The translations under genes and the position numbers were made by a program. This document shows, one piece after another, positions 13,090 through 23,477 of a DNA stretch of 64,000 bases (position 1 is the stretch's first letter; every line of letters starts with the position of its first letter). A model generated the notes under the pieces. The model saw nothing but the letters and a program-made list of their open reading frames with translations, did not search any database and was not told where the DNA came from. The stretch lies in assembly GCA_030762175.1 (NCBI GenBank), contig CM060846.1:239124012-239188011 (forward strand), in the 5' to 3' direction. The DNA comes from Metallyticus violacea (lineage: Eukaryota; Arthropoda; Insecta; Mantodea; Metallyticidae).

Positions 13090-13625
13090 ACATTGTCTCA
13101 ATATAGTTGCTTCCTCTAGCCTGTTGATCCTATACCAATATGCATTCCTGGCAGTTTCCCCAGACATACTTTTAGAACTTTCAATGTCAGTTTCCCTCCC
13201 TGTAAATACCTTTTTGTTTTGCTCATTCCAGTTCCCATTAATACTTAATCTTACTCCTAGATTATTACATTTATTTACCATGTATATTTCTTTCCAGTAC
13301 CATCTCTGATCTCTTCTCTATCATCTTTCCTCAATTTTCAGTGCTTCTTGAATACAGTAATTTTATGATTACTTTATATTAATTTTTAAACTCCATTCTT
13401 TACAAAAATTAATATTGTTTTGATTGTTTTGATTATTCACACATTAGTTATTGATCCTGTAGCTAAATCATCTGCAAAATGTAACCCAGGGATTTCTTCA
13501 GTATTAATTATTGAAACATACCCATTTAGAATATCAATATACAAATTAAATAATAAAGAACTTAATATACAGCCTTGCCTTAAACCAGTGGTTAATTAAG
13601 TAGTTAAAGCTTCCTAATGGAGATC
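13090..13625 (-). pseudogene. LINE-G reverse transcriptase fragment
   Basis: Read from 13625 downwards: LTTGLRQGCILSSLLFNLYI (RT motif B region, Q-G-C-x-L-S), then LHFADDLATGS near 13475 (catalytic F-A-D-D), and later NLGVRLSINGNWNEQNKKVF and YWYRINRLEEATI near 13120-13260. This is the RT of a family like the plus-strand copy at 10165-11900, inactivated by stops and frameshifts. Confidence 0.75.
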
Positions 13626-13849
13626 TATATAGAGTTAGTATAATAGAAGTATTACCATGTTTGCCAAGCAGCATTCAAAGTTTTAATCTTTGCAGATTAA
13701 AGCAATGCCTGCATCAAATTTTTAGGTTCTTTAAAAAAATACATATGTTCCGCGAAGCTGGAGCATATTACTTACTCTTATATGCTTAAGCTCTGTTTCC
13801 ATCATTTGATATTCTGTAATCCATATAACTGACGTGCCACACTTACATA
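13626..13849. other. non-coding spacer
   Basis: No feature is seen between the LINE-G relic and the TIR-bounded element. Confidence 0.35.
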
Positions 13850-14749
13850 CAGAGGGTGCCAAAAATGTATACACACTTCAAGCAAAGAAAAAACTGTGTT
13901 AACATAACAAAACTGAATTCACATAAACTGATGAGCACTAATCATCTTAGACTTTTATAGTTACAGCAGTTGCTCACGATGCCCACCATTGGTGCCGATA
14001 CATTTTTGTGTACATTGAACTACTGTTTGAGCAACGTTTGCAAAAGTGTCCTCAGCAATTGCAGCATATGCCGTTTCAATTTCTTCCCAAAATGCTGCCA
14101 GTGTAGCTGGTTTTATATGGTGTACAACATCCTTAAGAGTTCCCCATAGGTAAAAGTCCAACGAAGTTAGATCTGGAGAACAGGATGGAAACTCAATCAG
14201 ACCTCTTCATCCTATCCATTGTCTTGGATAGTGCCTTGGATCCAGTGCACGGGTCTTGTTACTGTGTGAAGTCTCCCAGATCTGCCGTTGTGAACATTGC
14301 ATATGATACAATGAGTCTCTAGTTTGTCTTGAATGCATGCAATTATTCACATTTGCAGTTCTGTTCTGTACACACGTCTCCATTGCATTTGAACTTCAAA
14401 AACATTCTTGGTTTTCCAATACCACATCAAAATTGGTTTCCGCTTTTCAAATGATAATCTTGGCTCCAATATGTTGTAGAAACACTAGCATAATGTAATG
14501 TGAGTCACATATGTTAACAGAACATCATACGATAATCTTGGTTTCATTTGTTCATTGTTGATTTAGGATAATCTTGACTTCATTTGTTTTTTTGTTGATT
14601 TACCTGTCATGTAGCAATGCTGTGTATATGAGTCCCATATGTTTACCGATCATCATACTATACATTAGTATTTTTTGGTCCAACTTGGAAGTATATTAAA
14701 TAGATATCTACCGTGAAAGTGTGTACACATTTCTTTTAGCACCCTCCAG
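13850..14749 (-). mobile_element. Tc1/mariner-superfamily element, internally deleted
   Basis: Terminal inverted repeats are clear: CAGAGGGTGCCAAAAATG at the left end and, read inward from the right, CTGGAGGGTGCTAAAAGAAA, both continuing to a TGTATACACACTT / TGTGTACACACTTT block. A TA dinucleotide flanks each end (13848-13849 and 14750-14751), as expected for this superfamily. Total length is 900 bp, too short for a full transposase, and the only coding relic is at 13961-14161. Confidence 0.85.
13961..14161 (-). pseudogene. transposase C-terminal fragment in the TIR element
   Basis: The frame reads MDFYLWGTLKDVVHHIKPAT and continues to TQKCIGTNGGHREQLL. It matches the C-terminal end of transposases in which the third catalytic Asp sits in a block like P-L-D-F-F-L-W-G-x-L-K-D. 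The D of MDFYLWG is kept. The first two catalytic Asp regions are missing because the element is internally deleted. Confidence 0.78.
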
Positions 14750-14858
14750 TATGTTATAAATATAAAATTTATGTAATTTATTTTTAAAACTTTTTATGTT
14801 AAAACGAAACAGTTTAAGCTCTGTTATCTACTTTAAAAGTGTTATTCCTCAGAGATAT

Positions 14859-15097
14859 TCACTTGTCTGCCTCCTGAAGAAATTTTCCCAATTGGAGCAT
14901 ACTTTCTGGCATTTTCTCAAAAAAATCAGCTTTAAAGAGGGAACAGGCCTAGCATAATTACTGCTGTCCAAGACCTTGGCAATAAAATTAGCCAATCTTC
15001 TTGCCTTTAGAGTTGAGATGCAGGCATGTTTAGTAAAATGTTCATGTTGAGGGCTGAAGGTGGGAACAACATCAAAATTATCACTATAAATGTTCAT
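14859..15097 (-). pseudogene. unrecognised protein-like relic with one frameshift
   Basis: The upstream frame reads KARRLANFIAKVLDSSNYAR and the downstream part, after a shift near 14935, reads FFEKMPESMLQLGKFLQEAD followed by a stop at 14859-14861. Both parts look like protein and run in the same direction. I do not recognise the family. It could be a processed pseudogene or another transposon ORF; it lies just outside the 3' end of LINE-A. Confidence 0.38.
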
Positions 15098-15769
15098 TTT
15101 TCACACATTCTCTTTGATCTTCGTAACTGTAATATGAAATTAAGGTCTGTCATATCTCTGAAAAGAAGAATGATGATGAATATGGTTTAAGGGCACAAAA
15201 CTACAAATGTCATTAGCACCCAAACACACCAATACTGTGCCAAGAGTAAAACAAATAATCTATCTACACAAAAATCGGTGTAAAGAACAAGCAACATTAG
15301 CACTTTGGGCAACAAAAATAAAAACTCCATAACAAATAGCAAGTGTAAAATATACAATAAACTAAAAGAGTGGTAATAAAACGCATCAGCAAGAACTGAA
15401 AACACAACATTCTTAAAATGGTCTAAAATGCCGTTATAAATAAAGTGATATAAAATTACATCTTGCTCCAAAAACCACAAACACGGATAAAACGCAGCAC
15501 TCGCTCAACAGCAATCACATCATCTGCAAGCACATCCGTATTACAGGAGGACAAACCCAGAGACAGTCTAAAAGACGCTAGATGAGGGCATTCCAGTAAA
15601 ATGTAACGCACTGTATAGGGGTGGTCACAATCAGGACATACTGGAGTTGGTTCACCATTAAAAAGGTGACGGTGACTGAAACGGCAGTGCCCAATTCGTA
15701 AACGTGCTGAAATTACTTCTTCGCGATGAAGTGCGCGAGACGAAGATGACCAATTAAAAGGGGCTGATT

Positions 15770-16260
15770 TACATTGTCAAAGCTTGTTATCTTGAAGTAA
15801 ACTCCATTCTTCGAGCCAGCACGAGAGAACGCGTCGACGTAAAGAATAATTAAAATCCACGGAGTAAAAACGTTGCTCGTATTCAGCAGGGTCTAAAAGG
15901 GCGGATTTAGCTGCGACAACTGCGGCCTCATTACCTGAAAGCCCCACATGTCCAGGTACCCATAGCAGTGTCTCGTGTCTCAGCGTCAACAAGCGTAAAC
16001 ACTGCATCCTGAATTTTCTGTAAAAGAGGGTGTTGGTTGTACAGGTTTCTAAATGATAAAAGGGCACTCAAAGAATCGGAACAAATAACACTGTCCCCCA
16101 GCCGCTGTTCAGAAACAAATAAAATAGCATAAAACTCCGCCATAAAATAGATGTCGCAGCGCTAAGACCAAACGTAAAACTACCTCCATTAAAAACAAAG
16201 GCACATCCTACACCTGTGTCAGGTTTCGAGCCGTTGGTATAAATAAAATTGCATCTAGCA
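15770..16260 (-). pseudogene. LINE-A RNase H domain
   Basis: Three blocks in order: FIYTNGSKPDTGVGCAFVFN at about 16245-16185 (the first catalytic D appears as N in Y-T-N-G-S; the family norm is Y-T-D-G-S), ICSDSLSALLSFRN at about 16085-16040 (S-D-S with the catalytic Asp kept), and LLWVPGHVGLSGNEAAVVAA at about 15965-15905 (the conserved W-V-P-G-H-x-G-x-x-G-N-E-x-A motif). They lie in two overlapping frames, so at least one shift separates them. Together with the D-to-N change this makes it inactive. Confidence 0.85.
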
Positions 16261-16829
16261 AAGGAAGAGACGATCTCCCTAAAATGACGACAAATAATTG
16301 GTGCTGCGGTCAAAGACTTAGAACAGGACGTAAGCCCAAGATAGGCGGGGGCCTCTGCTAAAAGCCAAGGGGAAGAAGTAGTTTCCCCGGCTAAGAAAAG
16401 GGCAGGTAACTTAATGTCCAAAGTCCTAACAACACAGAAAAGGAAACCCAGGAGGCCTAGGAGTAAAAGACCGAGCAGCATAAAATGGAGCGAGCGACTC
16501 ATTAAAAACGACTCATTCGTCGGATGACGAGGTTGCACAGCTAGTCGACAACCATAAGCAGAAAGTAAAAGATACCTATGATAAGAGGTTCTCTAGACTT
16601 CGCACATAGGCTGGACACAGGACTTGTTGGGAATGCTCCAATGGCGACACGGATACCCCGGCGATGAATGGGATTAAGGCAACGAAGAACTGAAGGTCGC
16701 GCAGAGCCATAATCTAGTTTGGACCGGATTAAAGAACGGCACAAACTTAAAAACAGTCCGGTCAGCTCCGCAGGATGTGCCACTTAAAACACGTAAAATA
16801 ACTAAGAGGACGTTCACACTTGCCTCTGA

Positions 16830-17720
16830 ATTGCGCTATATGCGATGACCAGCATAATTTCCTATCAAATAGTAATCCAAGGAACCTGACTTTCAGCGAA
16901 AGCGAGAGCATCTGGGCCAAGATGGAGAGATGGTGGAGGATACTCCTTGTGGCGCCAGAAATTCACGCAGACGGTCTTCTCAGCAGAGAAATGGAACTCA
17001 TGGTTTACACTCCAAGCATAAAGGCTGTCTAGACAGCATTGGGGGCGGCGTTCCAAAAGACAAGTTCTCCGAGAGAAAAAAAAGATGGCAAAATCGTCGA
17101 CAAACAACGACAAATGGATTCCTGGCGGTAAACATTCGGTGGTGGAATTGATAGCGAATGCAAATGGTGTGACGCTAAGGTACCGAGCCCTGAGGTACAC
17201 CGTTCTCTTGAATAAAACGAAATGATAAAACTGAACCCGCGCAAACATTAAAAACCCGGTGTTTCATAAATTCCTGAATAAAAACAGACATCCGACCAAA
17301 TTTATATGTCAATCATGAAGCGTTCGAAGAATACGCTTCTCCAACAAGTATCATAGGCTTTCTCCAAATCAAAGAATACGGCGATCGTTTGGCACTGCCG
17401 TACAAAACCGTCCATTATATGGGTGGAAAGAGACACAAGATGGTCGACTGAGGAGCGATGGCGCAGAAAACCGCACTGAACGTTCGTCAATAATTTCCTC
17501 GACTCTAACCACCACATAAGCCGCACGTTAATTATGCGTTCCATCACCTTGCAGACGTAACTGGTGAGGAAAATCGAACGGTAACTGAAAGGAAGGTGTG
17601 GGTCCATTCCAGGTTTAGGTATAGGATGACTGGCCACTCGTCAAGTGATCGGAAATGTGCCATTACACTAAACAGAATTAAAAATCTGGAGGAAAAAAAA
17701 AACTTGTTTTCCGCTGACAA
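16830..17720 (-). pseudogene. LINE-A reverse transcriptase domain
   Basis: From 17720 downwards: YRSIFLTSYVCKVMERIINV (the Y-R-P-I-x-L-T block), then TNVQCGFLRHRSSVDHLVSL, then FFDLEKAYDTCWR at about 17370 (motif A with the catalytic Asp), and after a frameshift GIHLSLFVDDFAIFF near 17105 (catalytic F-V-D-D). Upstream, at about 17760-17800, is HCAPGPDGIRVARLQHLSAE, the block that usually precedes the RT core. Frame changes occur at least near 17300 and 17560. Confidence 0.88.
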
Positions 17721-18245
17721 ATGCTGCAACCTAGCAACACGAATGCCATCTGGCCCCGGTGCGCAATGCCGAAAGGTGGAAAGGGCGTGCTCCAATTCCC
17801 TGGCGGTAAAAGGGAAATTATAGCACCCCTGGATGTCGGACGCAAAGCAGAAACCTCTCCACTCAACCTGCTCCTTTAATGTGCGAAATGAAGGAGGATA
17901 ATTGGCAGAGACCGAAACATCAGCGAAAATGCGCCCTAAAGTATTGGCAATATTAATTGGAGTTTCAAGTACGCAATGTTGTACCTTAAGACCGGGTATA
18001 GGCATAAACCTAGGTTTGCCTACAACGCGGCGTAGCTTACCCCAAACTACAGATGAAAGCGTTGTGCGCTTAAAAGATGAGGCGAAAGCAGTCCAAGACG
18101 CCTTTTGCTATCCTTAATCACTCGACGGCAACTAGCGCGCAATTTATTTATTTTTTTTTTTTTTTGTGCATGTTCTCCGATGTAGGGTGGCGTGGCGACG
18201 AAAGACTCGCAAAGCACCTCGGCGTGCGCCCAAAGCATCCCGGCA

Positions 18246-19033
18246 CTAGTCGATCCACCAAGAAACCGAAAATCGTCTGGAATGGGAAGACGACCGGGGA
18301 ATTGCCCTATCAGCGGCTGTAATGATTACAGTAACAAGATGCTCAACCGTAGCGTCAGTAGATGGAAAATCACACCTTGAAAAAATGGCTCTAGAACGGA
18401 ACAGATTCCAATTCGCTTTGGCAACAAGCCACTTCGACGCGCTTTGAGAATGTGCGTGTGAAGACAGAATACGTATCTGACACGGAAAGTGGTCACTGGA
18501 GTGCAAATCGGAGATGACGTTCCAGGTAAAATGCACAGCAAATGAGTTGGAACAGAAACATAAGTCCAAATGAGAAAAACCTTGAGAACTCTCAGAAACA
18601 AAAGTGGATTGACAGTGTTGAGCCGAGTAAGATGGTGGCGATCTAAAATGTCTGCAAACACGCTATCCCAGGCACACTCAGTGGTAGAAACCCATGGTGG
18701 ATGGTGCGCATTAAAATCCCCCAAAAGAAGGACGGGGTGATAGCTGAAATAGAGGATTATCCAGATCAGCCGCGGTAACAGAAACAGATTGAGGTAGGTA
18801 AAGAGTGCAGACTGTAAAATTAAGGCCAGTAAGGTAAACTGTAGCTGCCGCAGCGTGTAGTCAGTCGGTCAGTCAGTCTTCACTCAGTCTGAAGGCTGAG
18901 TGAAGAACAGAACACGTCATCTCTGATGAGAATTAAAAAAGGCACCATGCGCGGGAGTGCCGTCTTCGAAAGGAAGATCGAATCTCACCGAAGAATAGCC
19001 GTGTAAAGTGAAAGAATTCTGTGATTGAAGTGT
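18246..19033 (-). pseudogene. LINE-A APE-type endonuclease domain
   Basis: From the upstream end: SFTLHGYSSVRFDLPFEDGT then PAHG (about 19020-18945), CTLYLPQSVSV near 18800, MGDFNAHHPPWVSTTECAWD starting at 18724 (the G-D-F-N-A-H-H catalytic motif) and DLHSSDHFPC near 18490 (the terminal S-D-H motif). Catalytic D, N and H residues are visible, but the parts sit in different frames. A perfect 11-bp inverted repeat (18877-18887 / 18896-18906) interrupts the domain where the frame is lost. Confidence 0.85.
18877..18906. repeat. small perfect hairpin within LINE-A
   Basis: TCTTCACTCAG and its exact complement CTGAGTGAAGA are separated by TCTGAAGG. Just upstream is a GTCA-type short tandem (CAGTCGGTCAGTCAGTC). 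The hairpin lies at a break in the endonuclease frame, so it may be a local inverted duplication. Confidence 0.75.
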
Positions 19034-20655
19034 AGTTAGAGCACTAAACAGGCAGGTATTCTCGTCCGCCATTTTGATGCCTCCGGCGAGCAGTAGTATA
19101 GACTCTACTATAGGTAAAAAAGAAACATAGCTAGTAACGCAAGTGAAGATTGTTTTAACCATTGTTTGTACTGGAAATACCTATAAATTGTATATTTTAT
19201 ATATATTACAATAAGGAAACAAATGAGGTTAAAAGAGCCCCGTTTAAAAGTACTATGTTTAATTTTACACTCTGAACATTTTTTTAAATGTTACAAGGAG
19301 TCAATTATCAGATATGGTAACTCTATTTTAATTGAAACTTTAGTTCAAAACATAAATATTACACTTCCAGAGTGTTGTCAAATGAAAAGAAGAAAAAAAA
19401 ACACGTTAAGCATTTTTTTAATGTTCACTCATTTTGTTTGCAACATTTTTCTGAAAACTTCAAAAGCAAAGCTACTGTATTTGCGTCTTTAAAAAAGTAA
19501 TGTTAATACATTTGTTTCAGTCTTTAAAAAAGTGATTATTTGTTAGCGATAGTACAACATTTGTTTGTTCATAAATAAATGTACATAACACAATTTGTTT
19601 TCCCAATAAATGCATTATTTTATTTCTTACATCATTCAATTTTCAAATATAACACCTTAAAATAAACTGCCTTTATACATTATTTGACATTTCGAAATGC
19701 AGTTACAAAATATATATATAGTTTCAAATACTTGCAGATGATGAATCAGTTACTTGTCATTTTTCTTGCTTAAATTAAGTTTATATTTTTAATATACTTT
19801 TTAGCTGATGGGTATAATTGTTGCTTTAAACACTCATTTTCAACAAGTAAAGTCATTATTTTTTCATCAACAACCTTGCTCTTCTTTTGCTTACTTTCTC
19901 TTTTCGGCATCTGCAAAAGATATTTAATATCATGTATTAAAACTGGCCTTCAAAATAACATACAAAATTTATTTATTTATTCTTACCTTCACGTTGATTA
20001 TGCATAAAGATTTTCCTTTTTTTCTTCTTCTTCTTTTTTTTCCCGTGGTCTTTGAATCCACAACCTGTAAATATATCACATTCTGTATTTTATTTTAGGA
20101 TAAAGACATTTGTTACTTTTTTTTTTTTTGTTAAAATAAAAATGTCTTATATTTTGAGTTTTCATACTTTTCACGAATGATCCTTTTTCCTAGGATTGTG
20201 TATTTACATATTTTTTCACTGACATACTCTTCATCTGTTAAAATAATAATTAATCTTTCAATATATAATCGTACATTTTATTCTATTAGTATTAATTATA
20301 TTCTAAAGCTGTTCATTTATTTTACAAGAAACTTACTATTTTTTTATTATGTGTAAATGATGCGTTGAAATAGAGAGGTTATACAGCCTGTATTTTGCCT
20401 TAAATATTTGGTGAAATTACGCAGTTTAATCTTTTCGTATGATTTACAAATCGAAACATAAACCAACAAAGATTGCAGAATCAATTTTGTTGGTGGGATT
20501 CAACACAATTTTGAATAATAAATTAAACACACTCAACATCAACAAACGAGTTTACTATACTCTACTATACTGACTTCTGCTCCGTTCTACTCCTCACTGG
20601 CACCAAAATGCCGGATGAGATTGCTCATCTCTATAGCGCCTTAGTTTAGTCTCTT
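19034..20655. mobile_element. inverted-repeat-bounded insert between LINE-A halves
   Basis: The two borders are related in inverted orientation. The left border reads ATTCTCGTCCGCCATTTTGA then TGCC at 19058-19081. The reverse complement of the right border at 20595-20618 reads AATCTCATCCGGCATTTTGG then TGCC: 20 of 24 positions match, and weaker similarity extends both ways, including a CTACTATA-rich part. Between them is A/T-rich DNA unlike the LINE. LINE-A ORF1 stops being recognisable just right of this unit and ORF2 resumes just left of it. It could be a diverged DNA transposon or a rearrangement. No target duplication was identified. Confidence 0.45.
19770..20064 (-). CDS. candidate two-exon basic / coiled-coil ORF in the insert
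   Basis: Read on the minus strand, an exon at 20064-19987 (78 nt) is preceded by TTTACAG and followed by GTAAG. A second piece at 19910-19770 is preceded by TCTTTTGCAG and ends in TAA. They join in phase 0. The first part is very basic (TTGKKRRRRKKGK). The second reads MPKRESKQKKSKVVDEKIMT and then LLVENECLKQQL, a possible short leucine-zipper-like helix. I do not recognise the family. The polylysine part could simply be an A-rich tract, and the upstream exon was not found. Confidence 0.3.
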
Positions 20656-21480
20656 GGAGAGACGCAAGCGGCGAAGAGGCAGTCGAGCGTAATAGTAACT
20701 CAAGTTCAGGTCTTCGACTGCGACTGGGGATATATGTGCGTACCTCAATCACCTCGTAGCCCGCTTTAATCCTCTGCGGTACGTCTAACCTGTTAAATGT
20801 GAGGAAAAGAGTTCGGGTTGTTTGTACTTCTCCGTCTCTCCTCGCCTGCACACGACAAACTGACGTGACCCCTTGATCTTCCAGACAACTCTGGATTTCC
20901 CGGTCGGACATGCCGTCAAGAACATTGATTGTAATAACTCCTTGCAACTAATTTAGCGTTCGATGTTGCTGAACACGGATCGGAAAACCATGGAGAATCA
21001 TCACCTTGAGCAATGAGTTCCTCTGTGATATTCCAAGTGTCTCTACCAAGAGAGATCCATTATGAAGCCATGTGCAGGATTTCACAGGTCTAACTATGGT
21101 GTCAATGCCCTTTTGATTTATAAACGGGTTTACTCAGTTAAAGGACTGACGTCTTCCGTTCGACTAATGACTTAAGTAACGAGGAAAAAGCTTTTCGGTT
21201 ACTTCTTTTACATCCACTCTTTTTCTTTCCATTTGAATGAAATTATTTTCATTAACCATAGAGCTTTTATCCTCCACTATTGCAACTGTCTCCGATGGCA
21301 GGCTGCTTCCTGAGTACCACCCCGGCTTAGGTTACTGCCCTGGCCTGAACTAAGTAACCTCAGGGTCAAACCTTCCTGGGCAATGACAAACACACCCAAT
21401 TGCCTGAAAGAAGTGAACAGCTCATGTAATGGCCCCTCCCTGGGCCTGGTCTTTACCAGGGGGATACGCTCCTGTCCTAC
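20656..21480 (-). pseudogene. LINE-A-type ORF1 (gag-like) N-terminal part
   Basis: From about 21230 downwards the minus strand reads DVKEVTEKLFPRYL, GIDTIVRPVKSCTWLHNGSL, LVETLGISQRNSLLKV, and then in the frame 20947-20594 VITINVLDGMSDREIQSCLE, GVTSVCRVQARRDGEVQTTR, TLFLTFNRLDVPQRIKAGYE. This is the pattern of LINE ORF1 proteins, where a phrase like Y-I-P is followed by C-C-H-C zinc knuckles. Here the match ends at TYIPSRS near 20715 and no knuckles follow. There is a stop between the first two blocks and the main frame. Being on the same strand and upstream of ORF2, it probably belongs to LINE-A. Confidence 0.68.
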
Positions 21481-21680
21481 ATGATAACCCAGTGCTGGGA
21501 GTTACGCCATTACCCAGTCACTTTTTACCATGTCAAACACGGGGGCATCCATTAGACTAAAAGTAGGGAGGTATGAAAAATAAAAACAAAAGGAGTCAAG
21601 CACGCTGAGCTTGGACCTGTGGGAGCAGCTCAGATACCTCAGGGTTGCTACACCCCATACCCAAAAATTGGACCCCTGAG
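21481..21680 (-). other. probable LINE-A 5' leader, non-coding
   Basis: G+C-richer sequence continuous with the LINE-A ORF1 relic. It includes GGTATGGGGTGTAGCAACCC on the minus strand. I cannot fix the true 5' end of the element. Confidence 0.3.
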
Positions 21681-21684
21681 AGGA

Positions 21685-21900
21685 TCTCTGAAAAGGTTCA
21701 ACAAATTTGACATTAGAGTACATGTTTTTTCTGGAAGATTGCTTCAAATCATTTTTAATTTCATAACAAGCATTACTGTACAAATCAATTAAACTTCCCC
21801 CTAAGATTACAACATGATCTTCCATTGTTAAACCTCTTTAAGATCTTCAAGTCTAACATTTGGCTTACATGAAACATTTGGCAACTTTCTTTATCTGATT
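21685..21900 (-). pseudogene. SGNH-hydrolase-like fragment from a LINE ORF1
   Basis: The minus strand reads PNVRLEDLKEV and then EDHVVILGGSLIDLYSNACY, EIKNDLKQSSRKNMYSNVKF, VEPFQR. This is the pattern of SGNH-type esterase domains in the ORF1 of some arthropod non-LTR elements, where the block is V-V-I-L-G-G-x-N-D. Here the N-D is replaced by I-D, so a catalytic-site residue is changed. It abuts the LINE-A 5' region but probably comes from another element. Confidence 0.55.
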
Positions 21901-22820
21901 CTTGCATGCTAATAGCTGGAAAAGAATTAATCTTCCCAATTTTGTGTGAAATTATTCTGTAATGGAGGTTGTTAGTATAAGTACTGATTTAAATAGCTTA
22001 CCTTAATTTAAACTATGGACATAATACATGAAAATTATACTTTGTTATGAATTATGCTTTAAAATAAACCTTTCTATTGTAACACATTCTACAAAAGTGC
22101 TATTAAATAAAATGGAAATCCAATTTTAAGGGGACAGGATAGCCTGAATGTCTGACAGGTGTCTGTGCACCATCAGAATACGTTTTCTATATCTCCTACA
22201 ACTTTTTATGAAACTATTTCTAATATTTAGATGAAATTTAACATACTTTGAGGAATATTTAGGCTTGTAGTATGTGCTTTTAGCTTCGGTATTTCATTTT
22301 ATAAAAAATATTAGATGTAAAAAACCATCAAATAACAGTTCAAAATATTGGTACATTCATATTCCTTTTCTCATCTAAATACTGGCAGCACAGAATTAAA
22401 ATTATTCATGCATTTTCTCTCTATAGTCAAGTACAAAAGTATGCACCTTCATCTATGCATCTTCTGTCGTTCTTCTGAAAAAAAATTGTACATATTTAAA
22501 AATGTGTAATGCAAATTTCCCCCCCCTCTCTCTCTCTCTTTCTTTGCACTCTTTTATGGCTCTAAAATCCCTGGTTTCCTTTACAGCCTCATGAAAGGGC
22601 ACTGAAATAATTAATAAAGTTTGTAACAAATGTTTGCAAATTTACGCTTTCTACCTTCAGAGTTTCCGACTAAAATGAACATTAACTTCTAAAAATGTTG
22701 ATTTGAAAAAAATTGAGGTTAAAGAAAGGATACAATTACTGCCCTACATCAATACACTGTTACCATATGGTTTGCTGTCACATACAGCTTTATATATTTT
22801 TCAGTCCCCATCTCCTAAGA
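21901..22820. other. A/T-rich non-coding stretch
   Basis: No gene is seen. A pyrimidine-rich run of C and CT repeats lies at about 22519-22545. Confidence 0.4.
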
Positions 22821-22821
22821 G

Positions 22822-23100
22822 ACCACCATGGGTGGCCAAGGTCGTTAAGGTGCAGACTTGTGAGTGGGAGTTCTGGGGTTCGATTCCCACTAGTACCATC
22901 CTCCCTGACTGAGATTTTTTTCCAGGCTCTCCTTAGTTCTCATAAATGCCAAATGCTGCACCGTAAACTTAGATCTGGAATGCTTCCTTCCTTTAAAAAT
23001 TCCTTCCCCAATTTATTATTTCATTTCTTTTCATGTATCATCAGTATCAGCACCTGTAATGCCTCAGTAGCTAAAATAGGCATTAAACACTATCCCAAAA
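22822..23100 (+). repeat. SINE-2 copy
   Basis: The head CCACCATGGGTGGCCAAGGT continues to CGTTAAGG and a T-arm core GGTTCGATTCCCAC. The body has CTGACTGAGA, TCTCATAAATG, CATGTATCATCAGT and the end GGCATTAAACACTATC. The head resembles a long-arm (Leu/Ser-type) tRNA. Plus orientation. Confidence 0.85.
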
Positions 23101-23417
23101 AATAACCTCCTAAGAATTTTGTTTATCTCATAACATGCTCACCATGAGACCATATGGAAATTTGTTTACCTGCCCTGTCCACTGCATTATTTGGCCTATC
23201 ACAAATTTTATAATTATTTCTGAGAATTACACATCTAAAACTTTACCTGTGGGAGGGAAGTAGCTGCAACAGCACTAGCATATTATCTACACTTCATAAC
23301 AAGTTCAGAACACAGTCATCTTCTTCCATTAATATTTTCTTCTATATCAAGTGAATCAGCTGATTTGCAATTTCCATAAGCTGTATTTTACTCATAAAGT
23401 TATAAACTAAATTACCA

Positions 23418-23435
23418 GTAGTAGTAGCAGTAGTA

Positions 23436-23476
<41 letters not shown>
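23418..23476. repeat. (GTA)n / (ATA)n microsatellite
   Basis: Several GTA units (with one GCA) pass directly into about twelve AAT-type units. Confidence 0.95.

Positions 23477-23477
<1 letters not shown>

Larger units (their letters stand above)
15163..19033 (-). mobile_element. LINE-A, ORF2 region and 3' end
   Basis: A non-LTR retrotransposon encoding an APE-type endonuclease, reverse transcriptase and RNase H, in that order on the minus strand. That domain set is typical of the I/R1/LOA-type group; Jockey itself normally lacks RNase H. After RNase H the C-terminus has a GHCRFSHRHL block followed by CPDCDHPYTVRYILLECPHL (about 15610-15700). The 3' end is at about 15163-15190, with GTGCCCTTAAACCATATTC and a short CATCATCATTC tail. 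It is richer in G+C and CpG than its surroundings, which suggests a younger insertion. Several frameshifts inactivate it. Confidence 0.85.

Noticed and set aside
19770..19910. bZIP transcription factor gene
   Set aside because: There is a short possible leucine zipper and nearby basic residues, but no recognisable basic-region signature (N-x-x-A-A-x-x-C/S-R).
20168..20234. A third minus-strand exon in the insert, with a chromodomain-like EEYVSEK start
   Set aside because: It has acceptor and donor-like ends, but its phase does not join the next candidate exon without a stop, and the rest of a chromodomain is absent.
22703..23105. Two overlapping plus-strand ORFs
   Set aside because: They lie across a SINE-2 copy and change frame with it.
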